Assembly (NCBI GenBank): GCA_903848435.1
Contig: CAINGG010000513.1
Span: forward strand, 1 to 5,423
Direction of reading: 5' to 3'
Length of the DNA: 5,423 bases
Source: an uncultured Actinomycetes bacterium
GTDB lineage: Bacteria; Actinomycetota; Actinomycetes; S36-B12
Part shown: positions 1-5,371 of the stretch, piece by piece
Numbering within the stretch: the stretch's first letter is position 1
How the letters are laid out: each line of letters opens with the position of its first letter
Notes under the pieces: model-generated
Seen by the model: only the letters and a program-made list of their open reading frames with translations
Databases searched by the model: none
What the model was told of the DNA's origin: nothing
Made by a program: the position numbers and the translations under genes

Positions 1-1314
1 CGCGTCCGCCCCGGCGAGGCCGCGCAGTGCGAGGGCCGCGATGCCCAGGGCGGTGGCGCACGCATGGGGGTAGACCTCGACGGGTACGCCGAGCAGGTCG
101 GCCTGCATCTGCATGATCGTGCGCGAGCGCGTGAGCCCGCCGTCGACGCGCAGAGTGCCGACCGGTTGCCCGGCATCTCGCGACACGGCGTCGACGAGCA
201 CTGCGACCTGCGCGGCGACGCCCTCGCAGAAGGATCGGACCAGGTGCGCGCGCGTCGTCGCCAGTGAGAGCCCCGACCAACTGCCTCGCGCGTCGGGGAG
301 CCACATGGGTGCACCCACGCCGGCCAGGGATGGCAGGCACGTGACCCCCGCGGTGTCGGTGACCGAGCCGCCGAGTGCGTCGAGGTCGTCGGGGGAGGCG
401 ATGACGCCGATGCGCTGCAACCAGCTGACGGCCGCGCCGACCGTGTAGACCTGGCCGTCCACGCATGACGCGCGCGTGCCGTCCTCGAAGGCCCAGGCGA
501 TCGACGTGGCCAGCCCGCTAGCAGAGGGCTCGTGCGCCGTACCGACATTGGCGAGCAGGAAGGCGCCGGTGCCATAGGTGCACTTCGCGGATCCGACCTC
601 GCGACAGTCCTCCGCGAGGAGGGCGGCCTGCTGGTCGACGATCGCCCCGACCACCGGCAGCGTCGGTCCAAAGGCGCTCGTCGCGCCGATCCGTGCGTCG
701 CAGGCGATGACTCGCGGCTGGGGGAGTCCTGTCAGGCCGAAGGCCTCGAGCGCCTCGGGTGACCACTCCAGGCTGCGCGGGTCGAGGAGCATCGTGCGCG
801 ACGCCGTGCCGGCATCGGTCACGAACTCGCCGGTCAGGCGAAAAGTGGTCCACGCGTCGATCGTGGTGATCGCGATATCAGGGCCGCACGCATCGCCGAG
901 CTCACGTCTCAGCCAGGCCATCTTGGGTGCGGCGAAGTAGGGGTCGAGGGGCAGGCCGGTCAGTTGGAGCAGCCGATCGGCATCGGGTGCCGACATCGAC
1001 TCGGTGATCGACGACGAGCGTCGGTCCTGCCACGACAGGGCGGCGCCGAGCGGCTCGCCGGTTCGCAGGTCCCAGGCGAGCACGGTCTCGCCCTGGTTAC
1101 CGAGGCCGATCGCGGCTACCGAATTGTCGGCCAGGGCTGCACGACCGGCCTCGATGATGCTGTCGAGCAGCGCGACCGGGTCCTGCTCCACGCATGCGTC
1201 GTCGTACGTCGTGCCGGTGACCGGCACGTCCACGTCGACGAGCGGGCCCGTCGAATCGGCGATGACCGCCTTCGTTGCCGAGGTCCCCTGATCGATGGCG
1301 AGGACTGCGGTCAC
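1..1314 (-). CDS. FGGY-family carbohydrate kinase, glycerol kinase-like (3' end beyond window)
   Basis: ATP-dependent cytoplasmic sugar or polyol kinase; 438 codons are visible and roughly 50-80 C-terminal residues should lie off the left edge. My translation shows the N-terminal phosphate motif IDQGTSATK (residues 7-15), VEQDP (42-46), NQGET (73-77), SWQDRR (94-99), LDPYF (123-127), TDAGTASRTML (166-176), the catalytic-base motif VDQQAAL (226-232, Asp227), YGTGAF (247-252) and VDGG of the adenosine site (390-393). The order and spacing match glycerol kinase better than xylulokinase. Equivalents of the glycerol-binding Glu84, Trp103, Tyr135 and Asp245 of E. coli GlpK are present (Glu76, Trp95, Tyr126, Asp227), but its Arg83 is Gly75 here. 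The GTG start overlaps the corA-like stop as GTGA, and no Shine-Dalgarno precedes it, so translation is probably coupled. The family call is firm. The substrate is unknown: glycerol, another short polyol or a ketose are all possible. Confidence 0.93.
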   Translation of the reverse strand, partial: MTAVLAIDQGTSATKAVIADSTGPLVDVDVPVTGTTYDDACVEQDPVALLDSIIEAGRAALADNSVAAIGLGNQGETVLAWDLRTGEPLGAALSWQDRRSSSITESMSAPDADRLLQLTGLPLDPYFAAPKMAWLRRELGDACGPDIAITTIDAWTTFRLTGEFVTDAGTASRTMLLDPRSLEWSPEALEAFGLTGLPQPRVIACDARIGATSAFGPTLPVVGAIVDQQAALLAEDCREVGSAKCTYGTGAFLLANVGTAHEPSASGLATSIAWAFEDGTRASCVDGQVYTVGAAVSWLQRIGVIASPDDLDALGGSVTDTAGVTCLPSLAGVGAPMWLPDARGSWSGLSLATTRAHLVRSFCEGVAAQVAVLVDAVSRDAGQPVGTLRVDGGLTRSRTIMQMQADLLGVPVEVYPHACATALGIAALALRGLAGADA

Positions 1315-2345
1315 GGCTTCGGCGCCGCCGAGTCACTCGGTCTGCGTGGCTTGTGGCGCAGGTGGAAGCCCAAGGAATTGGCGATCTGGAAGCCTCCTCG
1401 GCGCAGCAGCCAGGTCGACGCGACCACCGCCACGATGGGAAGCGCCAGCCCGAAGGCGAGCCACGAGACGAAGCTCATCGTGGAGTTGGTGAGCCACTGG
1501 AAGTTCATGCCGAAGTAACCGGTCATGAACGTGATGGGCAGGAAGATCGTCGATACCAACGTGAGCTGATTGATGCGATTGCCCTGGGCGGAGGCGACCT
1601 GACCCTGGTAGTCCTGGATGGCACTGCGCACGTCGCCGGCCAGGCTGGTGATGCGCTGAGCGACGTCGTTGGCACACGCCGAGTACGTCTGCAGGGCCTG
1701 GACTCCGGCGGGGTTCATGCCGGGCAGTGATTGGGGGTCGACGAGGGACTCGTTGAGGTTCTCCAGGTAGGGCGGGATGGCGATGCCGAGCGCCTCGACG
1801 GGTGCGCGCAACTTCTGGAGTTGCGTCAGCTGGCTGGAGTTTGCCGTGACGATGATCTGGCCGTCGAGCAGGCCCACTTTCTCCTGGAGATCGGTGATCT
1901 GGCGGTTGATGCTGTCGAGGATGAGCTGCATGAGGATGCCGGGCACCGGACCGGGCTCTGCGAAGAGTTGCGGCGCTCGAGACCGGAAGTCGGCCAGGGC
2001 GTCGGCGATCGCCTGATCGGCCCCCTGGCGGATGGTGATGAAGCATCCGGCATTCCACACGCAGTGGACGAGTTCGGGATCGCCTTCGTTGTCGCCCGCG
2101 GCGTAGGTGCTGCCCAGCATGTTGTCACCGAAGACTTGGAACATCCCACTGGCGTAAGGGCGGGTCGTGTAATTGGCGACGATGTCGGTGAAGCCCATCT
2201 GCTGCAGGAGCTTGATGACCTCAGGGTCGTTGTTGGAGGCCGGCACCACGTCGACCCACGCGTAGGGCGTCGACGCCGAGACCACTTGCGAATCGGCGGG
2301 GTCGTAGGGGGTGACGGTCTTGCCGTCGAAGACAGTCGCCTTCAT
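1311..2345 (-). CDS. CorA-like divalent-cation transporter (2-TM-GxN family)
   Basis: Predicted inner-membrane channel for Mg2+ or another divalent cation, 344 residues, a normal CorA length. The large N-terminal cytoplasmic part contains a helix-rich stretch at about 133-260, the expected stalk helices. TM1 is about 260-278 and ends in the family signature YFGMNF (277-282, GMN at 279-281). TM2 is about 291-313, followed by a basic cytoplasmic tail. The loop between TM1 and TM2 (QWLTNST, 283-289) has no acidic residue, unlike the MPEL-type loop of classical CorA, so ion choice is uncertain; ZntB-like zinc transport or an atypical CorA are alternatives. The ATG lies one base after the upstream hydrolase stop (TGAgATG). 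The bases before it show no Shine-Dalgarno, which points to reinitiation by ribosomes finishing the hydrolase. Its own stop overlaps the kinase start by four bases. Confidence 0.88.
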   Translation of the reverse strand: MKATVFDGKTVTPYDPADSQVVSASTPYAWVDVVPASNNDPEVIKLLQQMGFTDIVANYTTRPYASGMFQVFGDNMLGSTYAAGDNEGDPELVHCVWNAGCFITIRQGADQAIADALADFRSRAPQLFAEPGPVPGILMQLILDSINRQITDLQEKVGLLDGQIIVTANSSQLTQLQKLRAPVEALGIAIPPYLENLNESLVDPQSLPGMNPAGVQALQTYSACANDVAQRITSLAGDVRSAIQDYQGQVASAQGNRINQLTLVSTIFLPITFMTGYFGMNFQWLTNSTMSFVSWLAFGLALPIVAVVASTWLLRRGGFQIANSLGFHLRHKPRRPSDSAAPKP

Positions 2346-2346
2346 C

Positions 2347-3312
2347 TCAGTGGTGCAGGGCCCGTGTGAGTGCCGCCAGGCGCGTGCCCCAGATGCGCTG
2401 GCTCAGGTCGGCTGTCGGAGCGAAGACCTCCGAGGCGTGGTAGGCCCCGGGGTAGACATGAAACTCCAGCGGGTTGCCCGCCTGCAGGAGGCGTGCGGCG
2501 AAATCGATGTCCTCATCACGGAAAAGGTCCATGTCGCCGACGTCGATGAACATCGGGGGAAGTCCAGTCAGGTCTGTCGCGCGCGCGGGTGCTGCGTAGG
2601 CATCCGGATCCTGGCCGCCGAGGAACCACGACCATGCCTCGACATTGCCCGCGCGGTCCCAGATCCCGACCTCGGTGACCTCGTGGCTCGATGCGGTGAC
2701 GTTGCGGTCGTCCAGCATCGGGTAGGGGGCCATGACGAAGCAGATGGTTGGTCCGCCCTTGTCGCGGGCCATCATGGCGACGGCGATCGCGAGGTTGCCG
2801 CCCGCGCTGCCGCCGAAGACGGCGAGGCGTCGGGCATCGATGCCGAGTTCGCCGGCGTGCTCGACCGTCCAGGTGAGACCGGCGTAGCAGTCCTGCGACT
2901 GCGCCGGGTGCGGATCCTCGGGTGCCTTGCGGTAGCCGGTGGAGACCACGACAGCGTTGAGCGTCTCGCACAGCATGGCGCAGGTCAGCTCATTGGCCGG
3001 GATGCCACCCAGGATCATGCCGCCGCCGTGAATGTAGAACACGCCCGGGAGTTCGATACCCGAGCCGTCGACGGGGGTGTAAACGCGCACGTGCAGATCG
3101 GGTGCCCCCGGCGGTCCGGGAATGATGCGATCCTCAGCCACCACCCGGTCGTTCGGAGGCACGTCGGCCATCTGTGCGGCGAGCAGGCCGTCCACGATGG
3201 CGCGCCGTTCGACGATGTCGGGGATCGCATTGAAGCCCCCGGGGATCGCCTGCAGAAGCATCTCTAGCGGCTCCCGTGAGGCGGGATCCAGTCGATCGCG
3301 CTGGGCAGACAT
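2347..3312 (-). CDS. Alpha/beta-hydrolase fold-3 esterase (hormone-sensitive-lipase family)
   Basis: Predicted cytoplasmic carboxylesterase/lipase of 321 residues, typical for the bacterial HSL (type IV) group, which hydrolyses short to medium acyl esters. No signal peptide is seen. The oxyanion-hole motif is HGGG (95-98), the nucleophile elbow GGSAGG (167-172, Ser169). The catalytic Asp is probably Asp262 in GDMDLFRDED (matching the family's DPLRDE motif) and the His is His292 in YPGAYHA. YRKAPEDPHPA (127-137) matches the family's YRLAPE block. One oddity is Gly instead of the usual Asp before the catalytic Ser (GDSAGG in most members). I chose the ATG at 3312 because GGAAGGAG lies four bases upstream. 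The frame stays open further upstream, but that extension would run into the opposite gene and contains no family motifs. It is the first gene of the three-gene unit. The natural ester is unknown. Confidence 0.92.
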   Translation of the reverse strand: MSAQRDRLDPASREPLEMLLQAIPGGFNAIPDIVERRAIVDGLLAAQMADVPPNDRVVAEDRIIPGPPGAPDLHVRVYTPVDGSGIELPGVFYIHGGGMILGGIPANELTCAMLCETLNAVVVSTGYRKAPEDPHPAQSQDCYAGLTWTVEHAGELGIDARRLAVFGGSAGGNLAIAVAMMARDKGGPTICFVMAPYPMLDDRNVTASSHEVTEVGIWDRAGNVEAWSWFLGGQDPDAYAAPARATDLTGLPPMFIDVGDMDLFRDEDIDFAARLLQAGNPLEFHVYPGAYHASEVFAPTADLSQRIWGTRLAALTRALHH

Positions 3313-3313
3313 G

Positions 3314-3324
3314 GGTCTCCTTCC
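3314..3324 (-). promoter_or_regulatory. Strong Shine-Dalgarno of the hydrolase gene
   Basis: On the minus strand the bases before the ATG at 3312 read GGAAGGAGACCC, giving a near-complete anti-16S match (AAGGAG) with four bases to the start codon. It decides the start of the hydrolase and is the only clear ribosome binding site of the three-gene unit. Confidence 0.8.
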
Positions 3325-3327
3325 GTG

Positions 3328-3340
3328 GTTCTGGGAGAAC
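3328..3340. promoter_or_regulatory. Perfect inverted repeat GTTCTgggAGAAC, candidate operator
   Basis: Two 5-bp arms are perfectly complementary around a 3-bp centre. The repeat overlaps the putative -10 box (TAGCGT, 3344-3339 minus strand) and predicted transcription start of the hydrolase operon, where a repressor would block initiation. A short hairpin in the 5' leader is an alternative, but the 3-base loop and five pairs make it weak. The binding protein is not encoded in the window and its family cannot be told from the site. Confidence 0.4.
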
Positions 3341-3344
3341 GCTA
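3339..3344 (-). promoter_or_regulatory. Putative -10 box of the hydrolase-corA-kinase operon
   Basis: TAGCGT on the minus strand fits the TAnnnT pattern of actinobacterial housekeeping promoters. Initiation about seven bases on would give a leader of about 20 bases that carries the Shine-Dalgarno. No convincing -35 (TTGACA-like) lies 16-18 bases upstream, where the sequence is GGAGAA, so the promoter may need an activator or use another sigma factor. Confidence 0.3.
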
Positions 3345-3363
3345 GGGCCTGGGCGCGGTGATT

Positions 3364-3396
3364 CTCCCGGGATCGGTGGACCTGGGGTACCGGGAG
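3364..3396. repeat. Spaced inverted repeat CTCCCGG-N19-CCGGGAG in the divergent promoter region
   Basis: Two perfect 7-bp complementary arms (3364-3370 and 3390-3396) flank the -35 region of the plus-strand promoter. The left arm is part of the 8-bp palindrome TCCCGGGA (3365-3372). The right arm overlaps GGTACC (3387-3392). It could be a pair of half-sites for a dimeric regulator shared by the two divergent genes, or a chance GC-rich match. Confidence 0.35.
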
Positions 3397-3405
3397 TCCG
3401 ATACT
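3377..3405 (+). promoter_or_regulatory. Candidate leaderless promoter of the secreted-protein gene
   Basis: TGGACC (3377-3382, four of six with TTGACA), a 17-bp spacer and GATACT (3400-3405, with the conserved A2 and T6 of the -10 box). Six bases then separate the -10 from the ATG at 3412, so transcription would begin at or next to the A of the start codon. No good Shine-Dalgarno is at the right distance (GGGAG lies 15 bases upstream), which agrees with a leaderless mRNA. Confidence 0.5.
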
Positions 3406-3411
3406 GCCGCC

Positions 3412-4014
3412 ATGAAGCGATCCGCTCGATTGGCCACTGCTGTGTGCGTGGCTGCTGCCCTTCTCTACGTCGGCCCAGTGGCCCACCCGGTGCTGGCCGC
3501 AGACACACCCTCGGGTGTGCCGAGCACATGGGTGCGCAAGGCGCCCGGCGGCTGGGTCTATTGGGTGCCGACCAAGAAGTGGACGGATAAGCATTCGAAG
3601 TGCGGCATCGACATCAGTTCCCCCACGGGCACGATGCTGGTGGGACTGGGTGCCGGCCCGCTGCCGGTGCCAATGGACACCCGGCAGGCCTTCGCGGCGA
3701 TCGTGGACGCCTACGAGCGCGATGAAGGGCTTTCCGGTGTCTCAGTCATTCAGGAGTACCCGGTTGTCGACAGCGCAGGTGAGCAGACGCAGTCGTTCCT
3801 GGTGCGCGGGCAACGCGCGATCGCCGGAAAGCCACCTGTGGCCGTGACGGCGATGATCTCCGTGGGCGTACTAACGCTGGCGGGGGGATATGGAATCGAA
3901 GCCAGCGTCGTCCTGGCACCCACGAAGGAGTGGAAGAAGCAGGCCAAGACCCTCGGCCTGATCCTCAAGAACGTGATGATGATCGAGACCGACTGCCTGT
4001 CGCCAGCGAGCTGA
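3412..4014 (+). CDS. Secreted protein of unknown function with a Sec signal peptide
   Basis: 200 residues that I do not recognise as a named family. Residues 1-29 form a clear Sec signal peptide: basic n-region MKRSAR, hydrophobic core at about 8-24, and a VLA-type cleavage site before Ala30 or Asp31. There is no lipobox, so the product should be released or cell-wall associated. The mature part has an aromatic-rich block (GGWVYWVP, 46-53, then Trp57), a likely helix at 90-104, alternating segments that look like beta strands (110-168) and a basic C-terminal helix (about 172-190). Exactly two cysteines remain after cleavage, Cys64 and Cys195, suited to one disulfide joining the two ends. The overall pattern resembles small Mog1/PsbP-like secreted actinobacterial proteins, which is a guess. 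The ATG at 3412 is preferred to an in-frame GTG at 3358 because it starts the signal peptide and fits the leaderless promoter. Confidence 0.8.
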   Translation: MKRSARLATAVCVAAALLYVGPVAHPVLAADTPSGVPSTWVRKAPGGWVYWVPTKKWTDKHSKCGIDISSPTGTMLVGLGAGPLPVPMDTRQAFAAIVDAYERDEGLSGVSVIQEYPVVDSAGEQTQSFLVRGQRAIAGKPPVAVTAMISVGVLTLAGGYGIEASVVLAPTKEWKKQAKTLGLILKNVMMIETDCLSPAS

Positions 4015-4017
4015 TCA
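4012..4017. other. Abutting convergent stop codons forming TGATCA
   Basis: The plus-strand TGA (4012-4014) and the minus-strand TGA (complement of 4015-4017) touch with no base between them. No hairpin followed by a T-run is visible on either strand here. Any terminators must lie inside the opposite gene, or the transcripts overlap. Confidence 0.9.
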
Positions 4018-5325
4018 CCCCTGGGTCGCCGTGAGTTCGGGCACGTCCTCGGCCCTGGCCTGCTGCACGTAGCGCGGGTAGACGACGATGACCGGGATCA
4101 ACAGCAGCGAGATGACGATCAGGACGAAGGCGGGCACCAGCACGGTGCCAGTGGAGCCAAGCAGGGCTTCCTCGATGGCGGGGGTGAAGCTGCCGATGAT
4201 CATGCCGATGCTGTAGGTGAGCGCGATGCCGGTGTAGCGGATGCGAGTTGGTACTAGCTCGGTCATCTCCGTCGTGGTCGTCGAATCCACGAAGGTCTGC
4301 AGGGTGGCAAGTATCACGATCGCGAGCAGGACGGCCGCGATGGCTCCGGCGTTGAGCAGCAGGATCGAGGGGATCGCGAGGATCACGTAAGCCACGACCG
4401 CACCGATCATGAGAGGTCGCCGGCCACGCCGATCGCCGAGGATGGCCACGGGGACGATCAGGACGATGTAGACGACGGAGATGAGCGCGGAGACGAGGTC
4501 AGCGCGCGAGTCGGAGATGCCCACGGCCGTCTCGAGGTAGGAGGGCATCCAGGAGATCAGCGTGTAGACAGTGACGCCGCTCCATGCCGCGAGAGCGAGC
4601 ATGAGGAACGTCGCGCCCGGGAAGCGCCGAAGCAGGACGCTGACGGGCGCGCCCGTGTCTCCCGCCTGCGTCACCGCCTCGAATGACTCGGTCTCGCGCA
4701 TCTTGCGCAGCATCAACATGGCGACGACAGCCAGCACGAAGCCGATGGCGTAGGGGACGCGCCAGGTGCCCTCGGCCAACGCGTCCTGGCCCCACACCAC
4801 CGTCGTCCCCCAGACCACGAGCGACGCGAGGAGGTTGCCGCCCATCGCCGTCGCCAGTCCCAGAGACACGCTGCGACCTCGGCCAGCCGTGCCCGCGGAC
4901 TCGCTCAGCGCCGTGAGTGCACCCGAGTATTCGCCGCCCACCGAGAAGCCCTGCATCAGGCGCATCAGGGTCAGCAGGATCGGTGCAAGCACCCCGATCT
5001 GCTCGTAGGTCGGCAGGATCGTGGTGACGAATAGCGGGATAAGCATGAGTGTCGTCGAGAGGACAAGCGCGAACTTCCGCCCCTTGGTGTCGCCGAGCCG
5101 CCCGATGACCAGTCCGCCGATGGGTCGTGCGAGGTAGCCCACGGCGAAAGTGACGAACGTGAGGATGAGCCCGACAGACTCGTTGGTGGTGGGGTAGAAG
5201 ACCTGCTGCAGCGTGGTGGCCAACAGGCCGTAGACCATAAAGTCGTACCACTCTATGACGACGCCGCTCGTGGTGAAGAGCCGGTTGCGACGGCGCTGCT
5301 TCTCGGTGAGTCCTGGTGCCTGCAC
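4015..5325 (-). CDS. MFS transporter, metabolite:H+ symporter (MHS) family
   Basis: Inner-membrane proton symporter of 436 residues with about 12 membrane helices. The MHS relatives include ProP, KgtP, ShiA and citrate or dicarboxylate carriers. Signatures are GVVIEWYDFMVYG (21-33) in helix 1, ARPIGG...GRLGDTKGRK (66-84) across the helix 2-3 loop, RLMQGFSVGGEYSGA (122-136) in helix 4, the mid-protein loop GDRRGRRP (297-304) and ELVPTRIRYTG (356-366). There is no long C-terminal coiled coil as in ProP, so osmosensing of that kind is unlikely. Helix 11 carries Glu385-Glu386 in a position that is usually uncharged, possibly relevant to substrate. Organic acid or betaine-type solutes are likely, but the substrate cannot be fixed from sequence. 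The GTG start at 5325 is supported by a TATAGT -10 box ending six bases before it and by the usual short basic N-terminus. Confidence 0.92.
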   Translation of the reverse strand: MQAPGLTEKQRRRNRLFTTSGVVIEWYDFMVYGLLATTLQQVFYPTTNESVGLILTFVTFAVGYLARPIGGLVIGRLGDTKGRKFALVLSTTLMLIPLFVTTILPTYEQIGVLAPILLTLMRLMQGFSVGGEYSGALTALSESAGTAGRGRSVSLGLATAMGGNLLASLVVWGTTVVWGQDALAEGTWRVPYAIGFVLAVVAMLMLRKMRETESFEAVTQAGDTGAPVSVLLRRFPGATFLMLALAAWSGVTVYTLISWMPSYLETAVGISDSRADLVSALISVVYIVLIVPVAILGDRRGRRPLMIGAVVAYVILAIPSILLLNAGAIAAVLLAIVILATLQTFVDSTTTTEMTELVPTRIRYTGIALTYSIGMIIGSFTPAIEEALLGSTGTVLVPAFVLIVISLLLIPVIVVYPRYVQQARAEDVPELTATQG

Positions 5326-5331
5326 GCCCGC

Positions 5332-5337
5332 ACTATA
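5332..5337 (-). promoter_or_regulatory. -10 box (TATAGT) of a candidate leaderless promoter for the MFS gene
   Basis: TATAGT on the minus strand matches TATAAT in five of six bases. Six bases (GCGGGC) separate it from the GTG at 5325, so the transcript would start at the codon. There is no purine-rich ribosome binding site in between. The -35 is unclear: AACTCT lies at a 17-bp spacer and GGAACT at 19 bp. Confidence 0.55.
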
Positions 5338-5371
5338 GGCGCACGAATCGCATGAGAGTTCCGATTGACGC

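Noticed and set aside
964..2369. Plus-strand open frames opposite the kinase and CorA genes (964-1518, 1275-1730, 1731-2369)
   Set aside because: All overlap well-supported minus-strand genes, have no family motifs and show low-complexity composition.
2311..3267. A 318-codon open frame on the plus strand opposite the hydrolase
   Set aside because: It is antisense to a gene with full catalytic motifs. Its translation is rich in Gly, Arg, Val and Asp with no recognisable motif, typical of a shadow frame in high-GC DNA.
3358..3411. An in-frame GTG giving 18 extra residues to the secreted protein
   Set aside because: The extra residues would precede the basic n-region of the signal peptide, and the -10 box at 3400-3405 lies downstream of that GTG.
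3313..3594. A 94-codon N-terminal extension of the hydrolase frame
   Set aside because: It would overlap the divergent secreted-protein gene and its promoter, has no HSL motif, and the strong Shine-Dalgarno before 3312 marks the real start.
4018..4080. GGGC/GCCC pairs just after the secreted-protein stop as an intrinsic terminator
   Set aside because: The stems are about four pairs with no following T-run, and the stretch codes for the C-terminus of the transporter.
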